A DNA stretch of 64,000 bases from Caproicibacter sp047777415 (lineage in GTDB: Bacteria; Bacillota; Clostridia; Oscillospirales; Acutalibacteraceae). The notes under the pieces were generated by a model, which saw only the letters and a program-made list of their open reading frames with translations, was not told the origin of the DNA and ran no database searches. The stretch covers positions 1,054,001 through 1,118,000 of the forward strand of contig JBKEEO010000001.1 of assembly GCA_047777415.1 (NCBI GenBank), in the 5' to 3' direction. Shown here in pieces: positions 17,945-27,069 of the stretch; the stretch's first letter is position 1, and every line of letters begins with the position of its first letter. The position numbers were made by a program, and so were the translations under genes.

Positions 17945-18116
17945 CTTTTCATGAGAATTTCATGAATATAACCAAATGTTGGCAAATATCTAGCGGATTA
18001 CTGGATATAAATGCACTATTGTTCCTGCGGTATTGGAAGGATATGCCTTAAAAATTCCGCATGATTTCCGGCAATCCGGCAAAAATATGGGAAAGGGAAA
18101 GGGGGAAGCTAAAAAT

Positions 18117-19616
18117 ATGGAGAAAAAGCGGTTTCAATCGTGCTGGCAGATGGTAAATCCGCCCCAATTTCCCAAGTTGTCCGGCGACTGCAATGCGGAT
18201 GCGGTCATTGTGGGAGGAGGAATCTGCGGGCTTTTGTGTGCGTATGAACTGTTGAGGAAGGGAATCCGCAATATTGTGATTCTTGAGGCAGGGCGAATTC
18301 TAAACGGAACGACCGCGCGCACAACCGGAAAAATCACATCTCAACATGGGTTCCTTTATACCACTCTGGAAAAGGGAATGGGAACAAAGGCCGCGTGGCA
18401 GTACGCCAAGGCAAATGAAGAGGCAATATCGCGCTTTGAGCAAATTGTTAAAAGCGAACATATCGACTGTGATTTTACACTTTGTGACGCATATGTTTAC
18501 TCTTGCACACCGGAAGGCGCCAAACGCGCACGTCAAGAAGCAGAAACAGCATGGAGACTGTCCATCAATGCTTCATTTGAGGAAAATTGCCCGGAAATTC
18601 CTGTACCGGTGTGTGGTGCGGTGCGTTTTGCCGGGCAAGCCAAATTTCACCCTATGAAATTTGCCAGTCGGCTTGCGGAAATTTTGCGGGATCGAGGCGT
18701 TCGAATTTTTGAGTATACGCCCGCCGTGGCCTTGGATGACAATATCATTCTCACAGCCGCGGGTCGTGTGTATGGGAAAAACATCCTTATTTGTTCACAC
18801 TATCCGTTCACGAATCTGCGGGGCTTTTATTTTGCGCGGCTTGTGCAGAACCGTTCCTATATCGCGGCTTTAAGCGGCGTTGGGGAGATTGACAATATAT
18901 ACGTTGACTGTGATGATGCGGGGCTTTCCTTTAGAAGTGCCCGTGCAGGGAAAGATAATCTTTTGCTTTTGGGATGGGGGGCACATAAAACAGGACATGA
19001 AACCGATGTGCATCATTATGAAATATTAAAGGAAAGGGCAAAAAGTCTCTATCCTACCGCTTCTGTCGTATTCCAATGGTCCGCGCAGGACTGCATGACC
19101 AATGACAGAATTCCGCTCATTGGGCGATACAAGCAGTTTGGCAGGCACGTTTATCTTGCAGCGGGCTTTAATAAATGGGGCATGACCTCCTCCATGGCGG
19201 CGGCTGATATCCTTTCCGACCTGATTGTTGTCGGACACAGCGAAGTGGCTGATGTTTTTTCCCCGGGCCGTGCCAACATCGGAATGCGAGCGGGAAAATT
19301 TCTTCAGGAAACCGCGGATACCGCCGCAAATTTTCTGCGCGGCTATATGGAGATTCCCAAAGGCGGTGTGGACCGATTAAAAAACGGGGAAGGGGGAATC
19401 GTGGAATTTAAGGGAGCAAAAATAGGGGCTTTCCGCGGAGAGGACGGAAGTTTGCACGGAGTCAGACCCGTTTGCACGCATATGCGCTGCCCCCTGCGGT
19501 GGAATCCGGAGGAAAAAACATGGGATTGCCCCTGCCACGGTTCAAGGTTTGACGCAGACGGCAACGTATTGGAAAATCCTGCGTTTCTGCCTTTGCAAAA
19601 GAGAGGGCCGGACTGA
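18117..19616 (+). CDS. FAD-dependent oxidoreductase with C-terminal Rieske domain
   Basis: The protein (about 499 residues) has an N-terminal dinucleotide-binding fold of the DAO type (ADAVIVGGGICGLLCAYELL) and a C-terminal Rieske [2Fe-2S] domain with both ligand pairs (CTHMRC and CPCHGSRFDADG). The full family pattern is intact to the end. These proteins oxidise an amine or similar small substrate, but the substrate is not established for the group. ATG 18117 follows GGGGGAAG at about 18100; two upstream in-frame ATGs have weaker sites. It is a single gene, divergent from tetR. Confidence 0.88.
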   Translation: MEKKRFQSCWQMVNPPQFPKLSGDCNADAVIVGGGICGLLCAYELLRKGIRNIVILEAGRILNGTTARTTGKITSQHGFLYTTLEKGMGTKAAWQYAKANEEAISRFEQIVKSEHIDCDFTLCDAYVYSCTPEGAKRARQEAETAWRLSINASFEENCPEIPVPVCGAVRFAGQAKFHPMKFASRLAEILRDRGVRIFEYTPAVALDDNIILTAAGRVYGKNILICSHYPFTNLRGFYFARLVQNRSYIAALSGVGEIDNIYVDCDDAGLSFRSARAGKDNLLLLGWGAHKTGHETDVHHYEILKERAKSLYPTASVVFQWSAQDCMTNDRIPLIGRYKQFGRHVYLAAGFNKWGMTSSMAAADILSDLIVVGHSEVADVFSPGRANIGMRAGKFLQETADTAANFLRGYMEIPKGGVDRLKNGEGGIVEFKGAKIGAFRGEDGSLHGVRPVCTHMRCPLRWNPEEKTWDCPCHGSRFDADGNVLENPAFLPLQKRGPD

Positions 19617-19645
19617 CACCCGTGTGAATGAAGGCTTCCGAATGT

Positions 19646-19671
19646 CGACTTCCAAAAACCAATGTTTCACA
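19646..19671. repeat. 26-base direct repeat, left copy beside IS481-like element
   Basis: The sequence starting CGACTTCCAAAAACCAATGT is present exactly at 19646-19671 and again at 20734-20759, each copy touching one end of the insertion sequence. The match extends to 27 bases if the T shared with the element end is counted. This looks like a target duplication but is longer than usual for the family. Confidence 0.85.
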
Positions 19672-20733
19672 TGTAGGTTTGTCAAACATATTGGACAGTA
19701 TGGGATTGTAAAAATTCAGAAGGAGATAACCAGTGAAGAGGACGCATCGGCATATTGTTAGAGCGGCGTAAGTAGATGGAAAGTTGGTTTTCAAAGTCAG
19801 CTAAGGAATAAAAATGGTGTTTGTTGTAAAAGCGTTTTTGGTCTTCGCGATGGCTGCGTTCCACTTTACCATTGTGCCTGGGCGTATAAGGCCGAATCAG
19901 TTTGTGCCGGATATGCAGTTGAGCGGCAGTGGCCTCGAAGAGCGTCAGCAGATGTTTCTTTGATGGGGAAAAACGGTTGGTGAATTCAAAACCGTTGTCA
20001 GTTTGAATACATTCCACACGAACACCGCGCCGGGCAAACCATTTGACAGCTCGTTTAAGAAAGTCGGCAGAAGAGTAGGTACTCTGTTCAGGGTACGCTG
20101 CCAAAAAACGCAGCCTAGAAAATTCATCAATAGCGGTATACTGGAAAAGCCGAAGCTCTGGGTCGGCAATACAGCGCTTTGGAACTACCTTTACATCGAT
20201 TTGAATGCGCTCTCCGGGATGCGTCATTTGCTCATATGGCTTTGGCTGATATTTTTTCTTCGGTTTTGCCTCTGGAAAAATCCCCATTCGGCGCATTACA
20301 CGGAACAGACTTTCCAGACATCGCTTGTATCCGCGCTTTTTTAACCGAGACCATAGTTCAATCATACCGAGTTCTGGGTTCCTGCGCCGCATGTCGCGAA
20401 TCAGTTTTAACTCGGCAGGCGTATGCTGGTTTGGATGACTGTGTGGCCTTCTAGACCGGCAAGCCAACGATTCTAATGTACCGTCATACCGGGCCATCCA
20501 AAAGTAAATAAAGGAACGACTTTTGTTGTACTTTCTGCTTGCACGGCTAACACCGTACTTTTGAGCGTAGATCATTATGGATTGCCTAAACTTCATATCT
20601 TGTGTTACACTATTCATGCAGGAATGGACACTTCCTCTCGGTATGATTTGGTTTTGGTAGCTTTATTGTAACCGATGTGTCCATTTCTGTTTTTATTTTT
20701 TCTCAACTGTCCAATATGTATTGTAGTCCTACA
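19672..20733 (-). mobile_element. IS481-like insertion sequence
   Basis: The element is 1062 bases long with imperfect terminal inverted repeats of about 28 bases. Both ends start TGTAGG and share ACATATTGGACAGT at positions 15-28. It holds one transposase gene whose stop codon lies within the left repeat. It is flanked by 26-base direct repeats. It sits between the Rieske oxidoreductase and alcohol dehydrogenase genes and breaks neither. Confidence 0.88.
19682..20617 (-). CDS. DDE transposase, IS481 type
   Basis: The 311-residue protein has an N-terminal helix-turn-helix (YGVSRASRKYNKSRSFIYFW) and an rve integrase core with the complete catalytic triad: Asp in IQIDVKV, Asp in IQTDNGFEF and Glu in NGKVERSHRED. 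It appears intact, so the element may be active. The single-ORF layout points to IS481 rather than IS3. Confidence 0.92.
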   Translation of the reverse strand: MNSVTQDMKFRQSIMIYAQKYGVSRASRKYNKSRSFIYFWMARYDGTLESLACRSRRPHSHPNQHTPAELKLIRDMRRRNPELGMIELWSRLKKRGYKRCLESLFRVMRRMGIFPEAKPKKKYQPKPYEQMTHPGERIQIDVKVVPKRCIADPELRLFQYTAIDEFSRLRFLAAYPEQSTYSSADFLKRAVKWFARRGVRVECIQTDNGFEFTNRFSPSKKHLLTLFEATAAQLHIRHKLIRPYTPRHNGKVERSHREDQKRFYNKHHFYSLADFENQLSIYLRRSNNMPMRPLHWLSPSEFLQSHTVQYV

Positions 20734-20759
20734 CGACTTCCAAAAACCAATGTTTCACA
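20734..20759. repeat. 26-base direct repeat, right copy beside IS481-like element
   Basis: This is the exact second copy of the repeat at 19646-19671, directly after the right terminal repeat of the element. Confidence 0.85.
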
Positions 20760-20841
20760 TAACTTGAAATAACATGGGTACTATGTTAAAATAATAACAA
20801 ATAATAATTTGTTAAATAATAAACAAAAAGGAGGAGTTTAC

Positions 20842-22011
20842 TTGGCAAGATTTACATTACCCCGCGACATTTATTATGGAGCCGGTGCTATCGGTGAACT
20901 GAAAAATCTGAAGGGGCACAAGAGAGCATTCATCGTAACCGGCGGTCATTCCATGAGAAAAACCGGTTTTTTGCAGAAGGTGGAAGATGTTCTAAAAGAG
21001 GCAGGGCTGGAAACCAGAATTTATGAAGGTGTTGAACCGGATCCTTCCATTGAGCGCGTGTATGACGGTGCAAAGGCCATGCGCGAATTTGAACCGGATG
21101 TGATTGTCGCAATCGGCGGCGGCTCTCCCATGGATGCTGCGAAAGCCATGTGGGTGTTCTATGAATATCCTGACAAGACATTCGATGATATTAAAGACCC
21201 GTTTACTATGCCGAAGCTGAGGAAAAAGGCCATTTTTGTTGCCATTCCTTCTACGAGCGGCACAGCGTCCGAGGTGACGGCATTCTCCGTTATTACGGAT
21301 TATTCCACCAACATTAAATATCCTCTTGCAGATTTTGAGATTACGCCGGATATTGCGGTGCTGGACACAGACATTCCGCAGGCTATGCCGAAAACCCTGA
21401 CGGCTCATACCGGAATGGACGCGCTGACCCATGCGATTGAAGCATATGTTGCCACGGCCCGCTCCGATTTTTCGGACGCTTTGGCACTTAAAGCAATTTC
21501 CGATATTTTCGACTCCCTGGTGGATTCCTATCACGGCGACAAAGAAGCACGCGGCAAGATGCACATAGCTCAATGCCTTGCAGGTATGGCGTTTTCGAAC
21601 GCTCTGCTTGGAATTGCACATAGCTTGGCGCATAAGACCGGTGCAATGTTCCATATTCCGCACGGTTGCTGCAATGCAATTCTGCTGCCGTTTGTGATTC
21701 AGTACAACTCCAGAGTTTGCATGGAACGCTATGCTCAGATTGCAAAGATGCTGGGTTTGCCGGGTGCTACTGACAAACAGCTTACAGATTCTTTGGTGGA
21801 GGCTGTGCGTGCGCTGAATCAGAAGCTTGGAATTCAGCAGACCTACCGTGAAAACGGTGTAAGCGAAGAAGATTTCAACGCTCATGCACAGTCCATAGCT
21901 GAAAATGCGGTAAAGGATCCCTGCACATCATCTAATCCGAGAACGACAAGCACAGAAGATATGCTGAAAGTCCTCACCTGTGCCTATTACGGAGAAAATG
22001 TCGCGTTTTGA
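20842..22011 (+). CDS. Iron-containing (type III) alcohol dehydrogenase
   Basis: The protein has the NAD(P)-binding loop GGGSPMDAAKAM, the segment IPSTSGTASEVTAF, and the metal-site region HTGMDALTHAIEAYV plus HSLAHKTGAMFHIPHG, which supplies the iron-binding histidines. It should interconvert an aldehyde and an alcohol with NAD(P)H, for example in butanol or ethanol formation; the substrate is not determined. TTG 20842 sits 7 bases behind AAAGGAGG and gives MARFTLPRDIYYGAGA; an upstream TTG start would include the ribosome binding site in the protein. It is 389 residues, normal for the family. Confidence 0.93.
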   Translation: MARFTLPRDIYYGAGAIGELKNLKGHKRAFIVTGGHSMRKTGFLQKVEDVLKEAGLETRIYEGVEPDPSIERVYDGAKAMREFEPDVIVAIGGGSPMDAAKAMWVFYEYPDKTFDDIKDPFTMPKLRKKAIFVAIPSTSGTASEVTAFSVITDYSTNIKYPLADFEITPDIAVLDTDIPQAMPKTLTAHTGMDALTHAIEAYVATARSDFSDALALKAISDIFDSLVDSYHGDKEARGKMHIAQCLAGMAFSNALLGIAHSLAHKTGAMFHIPHGCCNAILLPFVIQYNSRVCMERYAQIAKMLGLPGATDKQLTDSLVEAVRALNQKLGIQQTYRENGVSEEDFNAHAQSIAENAVKDPCTSSNPRTTSTEDMLKVLTCAYYGENVAF

Positions 22012-22046
22012 TTCGCTGTTTCCTTCGTTTGCAAAAGACTCCATGA

Positions 22047-22092
22047 AAAAAACAACCCGCAATCGCCGTTTTGAGCGTTTGCGGGTTGTTTT
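22047..22092 (+). terminator. Intrinsic terminator of the alcohol dehydrogenase gene
   Basis: A 14-base perfect inverted repeat (AAAACAACCCGCAA and its complement) with a 16-base loop ends in a T run; it lies 37 bases after the stop codon. Confidence 0.88.
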
Positions 22093-22161
22093 GTATAAAG
22101 CGCTGGGAACTGTATTTATTTTTTGTGATTGATTGGATAGCCCAAATAGTGATTATAACGG

Positions 22162-23001
22162 TCACATACTTTCACAAGCCAGAATCTTCTGAAAAAGGTC
22201 ACGCATTCGCTTCATGTGGTAATGATAGACCGTAAGAATTTCCTCGCTGGGTTCGCCGTCCTCCGTCAATGCCATAACCTCTATTGCTTTCAACTCATCC
22301 AGAATCAGCCGGAAAGTCGCAATATTGGAAGAAATGAGGAATACCTCGTCGTCATTCCAGCGCAGTATCTTCGCCTCTGAAATATACAGCCGAAGTGCGT
22401 GCGCAAGATTTTGAATTTCCGCGTCCATTTCTTGACTGTTGACCATTTTTCTTGCGGAGGCATCGTCGATAGCTTTAATAGTTTTCTTTTTTAATTCGGC
22501 GTAAATTCGCTTGATTTCCATCGCATAGTTGGGCGGCATGACCGTCAAATTGACTATCACCGCAACGCCAATGCCAAGCAAAGCGGCCCCCATGCAGGTA
22601 AGGGCATATTTCCACGGGGATGACTGCGCGGAGGCAAACATCACGGCCGCAAAAGAGAAACTGGAAAGAACTCCGGCACTTTCCAGACGAAACAAATGGC
22701 ATAGATATAGGGAAAGAATGATTCCGATTCCGCTTAGGCCGGCATTTCCGGGTGACAGGGAAGCAAATACAGTTCCCACAGCAGTGCCGATGATGACCCC
22801 TATCATTTTATTTTTGCCGGATTTTAAGGACAGATCAATGGATTTGCCCATGGAAATCACGGTAGCAATCACAGCGATAAATGGCTGATTGAGTTTTAAA
22901 ATATGAGAAAGCACGATGCAAAAGGTCACCGCTATGCCGGTTTTTACAACGCGCGGACCCGGCCGGCAGTTTGTGTTAAAAAAGCGGTAAATTTGTTTCA
23001 T
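22162..23001 (-). CDS. Aromatic acid exporter-like (FUSC/ArAE_1 family) membrane protein
   Basis: The 279-residue protein has about six membrane segments in the first 155 residues, including the conserved region VKTGIAVTFCIVLSHILKLN and MGKSIDLSLKSGKNKMIGVI, followed by a cytoplasmic helical domain of about 125 residues. This matches the ArAE_1 (formerly DUF939) layout. Substrate is unknown. The start codon overlaps the stop of the HAD gene (ATGA), so the two are coupled. Confidence 0.85.
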   Translation of the reverse strand: MKQIYRFFNTNCRPGPRVVKTGIAVTFCIVLSHILKLNQPFIAVIATVISMGKSIDLSLKSGKNKMIGVIIGTAVGTVFASLSPGNAGLSGIGIILSLYLCHLFRLESAGVLSSFSFAAVMFASAQSSPWKYALTCMGAALLGIGVAVIVNLTVMPPNYAMEIKRIYAELKKKTIKAIDDASARKMVNSQEMDAEIQNLAHALRLYISEAKILRWNDDEVFLISSNIATFRLILDELKAIEVMALTEDGEPSEEILTVYHYHMKRMRDLFQKILACESM

Positions 23002-23675
23002 GATTTTCCCTTACCGTTTACCACCGACAGGATTTCTTTTGGTGATTCCAGCAGGTAGACAGCGCCGTTTTCTTCCAGTTCTGCACGGTCTCGAAAACCC
23101 CAGAGGGCTCCGGCAGTGTCCATGCCGGCGTTTTTTCCTGTTTTCATGTCTGTGTTTGTGTCGCCGATATATAAAATATCTTTTGGTTCCAGCTTGAATT
23201 TCTTAGCAATCAACAGTGCGCCGTCGGGGGAAGGCTTACGCGGGATACCGGATTGCTGACCAAAACAAAGCTCAAAACTTCCGCTTGGGAACAGAGCAGA
23301 CACAATTGCTTGCGTCCACGCGTTCGGTTTGTTGGAAAGCACGGCCGTCAGAATGCCGGATTTTTTCAGCTGCTCAATTGTTTCCTGCATGCCCGGATAT
23401 TCGCGCACCAAATATACGGGATCCTTTTCATACAGGCTAAAATAAATCTCTTTCAGCGAAGCGGCTTCTTGCTCTGTAAAGGAATGACCTCCGCTGACGG
23501 CGGTTAACATCCGATGGATTTGCATATCGGCGCCGTCGCCAACGATTTTTCGGTAATCCTCTGCCTGAATAACAGGGTATCCCTGTTGTCTTAAAGCTTC
23601 GTTAGAAAAAAACGCAATGGAATATAATGTATTGGCTAAAGTGCCGTCTAAATCAAAGATACATGCACGATACAA
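22998..23675 (-). CDS. HAD-family phosphatase, phosphoglycolate phosphatase-like
   Basis: The 225-residue protein shows HAD motif I (FDLDGTLANT), motif II (VLSNKP), motif III Lys in the IPRKPSPDGAL segment and motif IV (YIGDTNTDMKTG), with an alpha-helical cap between motifs I and II. It hydrolyses a small phosphate ester; Gph-type is the closest description but the substrate is not proven. It is the first gene of a two-gene operon with the ArAE-like exporter. Confidence 0.88.
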   Translation of the reverse strand: MYRACIFDLDGTLANTLYSIAFFSNEALRQQGYPVIQAEDYRKIVGDGADMQIHRMLTAVSGGHSFTEQEAASLKEIYFSLYEKDPVYLVREYPGMQETIEQLKKSGILTAVLSNKPNAWTQAIVSALFPSGSFELCFGQQSGIPRKPSPDGALLIAKKFKLEPKDILYIGDTNTDMKTGKNAGMDTAGALWGFRDRAELEENGAVYLLESPKEILSVVNGKGKS

Positions 23676-24063
23676 AAAATCACCTGTCTATAATAAATGT
23701 TTGTACTATCTAAATATTATGATTAAAAAATTGCTGATATAGCCTCAAAAGGCACAATCAAGAGAAAACACATCCTCATGTATTTTACAATATTCAGGCA
23801 TCTCTAACAAGTATTTTCCAAAAACATACAGCTGCAAACACTTCGCATGTGAAGTGGTCATGAATGCTGCCTTTGGAGAAATTCAACAGGAAGGAATTTG
23901 ATTTTGGCAGAAAACATGAAGGATTCAAAACAGAAACTTGCAAACATTAATCTATAATAGATTAGAATTTTATAAATACACGCAAAAAATGCACAATATA
24001 ATTGAATATTTTCCAAAAAAATTATTTGAATAAATGAAATAAAAGCATAATTAAAATTTCAGC
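23676..24063. other. AT-rich intergenic region without a recognised gene
   Basis: This stretch between the divergent HAD and amt genes is AT-rich. I see no open frame with a ribosome binding site and no strong hairpin in it. It probably holds upstream control sequences for one or both genes. Confidence 0.6.
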
Positions 24064-24092
24064 TTGCAAATATGAGATGTGCAATATATAAT
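24064..24092 (+). promoter_or_regulatory. Promoter of the amt leader
   Basis: TTGCAA (24064-24069), a 17-base spacer and a perfect TATAAT (24087-24092) form a sigma-A type promoter. It predicts a transcript start near 24099 and a leader of about 165 bases before amt. Confidence 0.75.
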
Positions 24093-24098
24093 AGAGTA

Positions 24099-24198
24099 AC
24101 AGATAAATCTGAATAAGCCGTACGGCAACAACTAAATATTAGGAATCAATTTATGTCGGCAAAGACGCCGGGCCAGAACTATGGTCCGGCGTCTTTTT
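24099..24198 (+). promoter_or_regulatory. Probable ANTAR-type attenuator in the amt leader
   Basis: The leader holds a hairpin CGGC-AAAGAC-GCCG (24157-24170) whose six-base loop has A at position 1 and G at position 4, the pattern known for RNA targets of ANTAR proteins. Its loop and 3' arm are also the left arm of a strong terminator (arms 24161-24175 and 24182-24196, T run after). The two folds exclude each other, as in the known ANTAR mechanism. I could not define the first (P1) hairpin of the usual pair with confidence; small hairpins at 24101-24112 and 24117-24126 are candidates. Nitrogen-dependent control of amt is inferred. Confidence 0.6.
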
Positions 24199-24265
24199 GA
24201 TATGTTTGCCTTTTGTTAAGATGTTGTTTTAAAGTCTAACAAAATGATATGAATGGAGGGTATTT

Positions 24266-25609
24266 ATGAGTTTGGGTTTCATGCAAACGGGACTGAACAA
24301 TTTCCTGTTAACAGCTGCGAGTGCAGCATCGATTCCGTCCGAAATTCTGAATTCGATTAACACGGTCTGGACATTGATTGCGGCGTTCCTCGTGTTTTTT
24401 ATGCAGGCGGGATTTGCGATGCTGGAGAGCGGTTCTACACGTTCCAAAGGCGCAGCAAATATTATGATGAAAAACTTAATGGATTTTTGGATCGGTTCCA
24501 TCGCATTTTATTTTGTGGGTTATGGACTCATGTTTGGCGCGAGTGTTGGTGGATGGTTCGGGAGCTCTGATTTCTTTGGTACCGTTGACCATACATTGTC
24601 CGTGGCGGGCATACCCGTTGACGCCTTCATTCTTTGGGAAACGGTATTCTGCGCAACGGCGGCGACCATCGTTTCAGGAGCCATGGCGGAACGCACCAAA
24701 TTTTCCGCGTATTGCATTTACAGTGCAGTGATTTCTTTGGTAATCTATCCGATTGCTGGTCATTGGATATGGGGCGGCGGCTGGCTTGCACAAATGGGAT
24801 TTGAGGATTTTGCAGGTTCCACGGTGGTGCACTCTATCGGCGGCTGGGCCGCATTGGTTGGCGCAGCGCTGCTTGGACCACGTATTGGCAAATTCTCCAA
24901 GGATGGCAAGCCAAACAACATTCCGGGCCACAGCATTACCTTGGCGGCACTCGGTGTGTTCATCCTTTGGTTCGGATGGTTTGGGTTCAATCCGGGATCC
25001 ACACTGTCTGCACTGGTTGTTGACGAAAACGGAAGCTTTAGCATTGCGGCCATTGGCACCATTGCTATGACAACGAATATCGCGGCTGCTGCCGGTGCTT
25101 TCACGGCGATGATTTATACTTGGATTAAGAATAAAAAACCGTCCGTTAGCATGGCACTCAACGGAGCAATCGGCGGTCTGGTTGCAATTACGGCGGGATG
25201 TGCCTATGTCAGCATCGAAGGGGCATTTATCATTGGGTTGCTGTCAGGTGTGCTCGTTGTTGCATCCATCGAATTCATTGAGAAAGTTTTGAAAATCGAT
25301 GACCCTGCGGGAGCCATCAGCTGTCATTGCACCTGCGGCGTATTCGGAACTTTGATGGTTGGTTTGTTTGATACCAACAGCGGTGTCTTTTATGGCGGAG
25401 GCTGGAGATTGTTTGGAGTACAGCTGCTGGGGGTTTTGGCAGTCGCTGTATGGACCTTGGCAACCAGTTATGTGCTGTTTAAAGTCATCAAATCTACAGT
25501 TGGACTGCGCGTCAGCGAAGAAGAAGAACTCAGTGGTCTGGATGCCTCCGAACATGACGAAGAAGGTTATCCTGATTTTCAGCAGATTGATACGGTTCAC
25601 TTTGCTTAA
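24266..25609 (+). CDS. amt: Ammonium transporter
   Basis: The 447-residue protein has eleven predicted membrane segments and Amt signatures: the MQAGFAMLESGSTRSKG segment near residue 50, ASVGGWFG, GHWIWGGGWL, and the DDPAGAISCHCTCGVFGTL segment containing the conserved pore-region His. An unusual feature is the Cys-rich HCTCG next to that His. It conducts ammonium into the cell under nitrogen limitation. No glnK lies next to it. It has a GGAGG site at about 24254 and follows the attenuator-like leader. Confidence 0.95.
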   Translation: MSLGFMQTGLNNFLLTAASAASIPSEILNSINTVWTLIAAFLVFFMQAGFAMLESGSTRSKGAANIMMKNLMDFWIGSIAFYFVGYGLMFGASVGGWFGSSDFFGTVDHTLSVAGIPVDAFILWETVFCATAATIVSGAMAERTKFSAYCIYSAVISLVIYPIAGHWIWGGGWLAQMGFEDFAGSTVVHSIGGWAALVGAALLGPRIGKFSKDGKPNNIPGHSITLAALGVFILWFGWFGFNPGSTLSALVVDENGSFSIAAIGTIAMTTNIAAAAGAFTAMIYTWIKNKKPSVSMALNGAIGGLVAITAGCAYVSIEGAFIIGLLSGVLVVASIEFIEKVLKIDDPAGAISCHCTCGVFGTLMVGLFDTNSGVFYGGGWRLFGVQLLGVLAVAVWTLATSYVLFKVIKSTVGLRVSEEEELSGLDASEHDEEGYPDFQQIDTVHFA

Positions 25610-25626
25610 TTCATTCATCTCTTATC

Positions 25627-25667
25627 AAAACGGCGCTGCCTGTTACAAAGGCGGTGCCGTTTTGTTT
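25627..25667 (+). terminator. Intrinsic terminator of amt
   Basis: Arms AAAACGGCGCTGCC (25627-25640) and GGCGGTGCCGTTTT (25650-25663) pair with two G-U pairs and a 9-base loop, and a T-rich tail follows. It abuts the convergent exporter gene. Confidence 0.82.
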
Positions 25668-26107
25668 TACCATTCGCGGTGGGTACGGATGAGGTGAATC
25701 AGACGGACCACTGTGGACACCAGCAAGACGCCCATGGCAAGAGCACCGGCAATCCCCAGTGTATGTATGCCGGTGCGGATAAACATGGTGCTGTTGCCAA
25801 TGACTAGATATTCCATGGTGTAAAAAATGCCTCCGCCCGGAACGAAAGGCAGTAAGGCTATAATTTGAAATTCCGTGGCCGGCTTTTTGACAATGCGAGC
25901 CATACTTTCCGAATAAATCGCCGTCAGCACGGTGGCAAGAAAATATTGTATGATGTCGTTCTCAAGCGGAGCGAACAAGGAGAAAAACAGCCAGCCCAAC
26001 AGCCCGCCAAAAGAACAGAGAAAAAGAGTGCGTCCACGAATATTAAACAAGAAGCAAAAGCCGATACATGCAGCAAATGCGTATAGGCATTCTAAAATAA
26101 CCTGCAA
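25667..26107 (-). CDS. Threonine/serine exporter, small (ThrE_2) subunit
   Basis: The 146-residue membrane protein has about five hydrophobic segments and the conserved ALLPFVPGGGIFYTMEYLV segment of the ThrE_2 (DUF3815) family. It forms the C-terminal half of ThrE, which is split into two genes here. It lies 3 bases after the larger subunit gene on the same strand. Confidence 0.88.
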   Translation of the reverse strand: MQVILECLYAFAACIGFCFLFNIRGRTLFLCSFGGLLGWLFFSLFAPLENDIIQYFLATVLTAIYSESMARIVKKPATEFQIIALLPFVPGGGIFYTMEYLVIGNSTMFIRTGIHTLGIAGALAMGVLLVSTVVRLIHLIRTHREW

Positions 26108-26110
26108 ACC

Positions 26111-26875
26111 TTACACCCCCCACAGCATGCGGGAAGCCGTCAAAGCCATGCCAGCACCGATGGCGATGGCAGTTGCAACCAAAATACTTTCCGTTAACCG
26201 AAGAAGCCCGGCAATCATGTCGCCGGCTATAATATCTCGCATAAAATTTGTAATTGCGATGCCCGGAACTAGATTCATAAGCGAACCGATAATGATTTTA
26301 TCGTAACTAAGGGAAAAGTCAAAATTTGCAGCCGTCAATGCAACTACCGCCGCGATGAAACTGGATGCAATGTATACAAAGAAGGAATTGACGTGGAACT
26401 GTTCCAAAAATCGGGAGGTAAGACGGATGGCAGCACCACAGAAAAAGGCCACCACTGCATCCGACAGCGTTCCGCCGAAAAAAAGGGTAAAAGTTGCCGC
26501 GATTACTGCATATGCAAGGGATTGTTTTGGAAAAGAAAGGATTGGACGTTCTTTAATTCGGTCTAATGCAGCCTGGATTTGAGTGAAATTTGGTCTCTTG
26601 CTGCAAATATGCCTGCACAGCGCGTTTACTTGCTCTACACGATCCAGGTTTATTGTGTGCACAGGTACACGTTTGATTTTGGTAATCGGTCTGCCGTCCG
26701 GTAAGCAGACAGTCACTTCAATAAGCGTGGGTATGACGAACACTTCACCGGTTTCCACACCATATGCCCGGAAAATACGCTGCATAGATTCTTCGGCGCG
26801 GTAAATTTCCCCACCATTGGAAACCAGAAGATATCCCACTTCCACTGCCACGTTCACAAGATCGCTGTATTTCAT
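26111..26875 (-). CDS. Threonine/serine exporter, large (ThrE_1) subunit
   Basis: The 254-residue protein has a cytoplasmic N-terminal domain with the family features GYLLVSNGGEIYRAEESMQRI and a hydrophobic C-terminal half with about five membrane segments and LVPGIAITNFMRDIIAGD. This is the ThrE_1 (DUF1212) family. With the small subunit it exports threonine or serine or a related solute. The start is preceded by GGGGGG on the minus strand. Confidence 0.9.
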   Translation of the reverse strand: MKYSDLVNVAVEVGYLLVSNGGEIYRAEESMQRIFRAYGVETGEVFVIPTLIEVTVCLPDGRPITKIKRVPVHTINLDRVEQVNALCRHICSKRPNFTQIQAALDRIKERPILSFPKQSLAYAVIAATFTLFFGGTLSDAVVAFFCGAAIRLTSRFLEQFHVNSFFVYIASSFIAAVVALTAANFDFSLSYDKIIIGSLMNLVPGIAITNFMRDIIAGDMIAGLLRLTESILVATAIAIGAGMALTASRMLWGV

Positions 26876-27069
26876 TTGTTCCCCCCGGTAACTGCCGAAA
26901 TTCGGAATATACGCTTAGTTCCGTACCCACAATAGCTGCCCCGGCTTTAAAAATCGGTTTTGCATGTTTCTATCGCAGTCTTTGACATTATCGTCAAGCA
27001 TTTTCCCCTCTCAAGTATTTTATCAACTCTCTCCTTTGAATATTCCAGTCACAGAATATGTTGTATGAG

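Noticed and set aside
20992..21885. Antisense open frame of 297 codons opposite the alcohol dehydrogenase gene
   Set aside because: It is the shadow of a strongly supported enzyme gene, has no ribosome binding site and its translation is rich in Cys, His and Arg without any recognisable domain.
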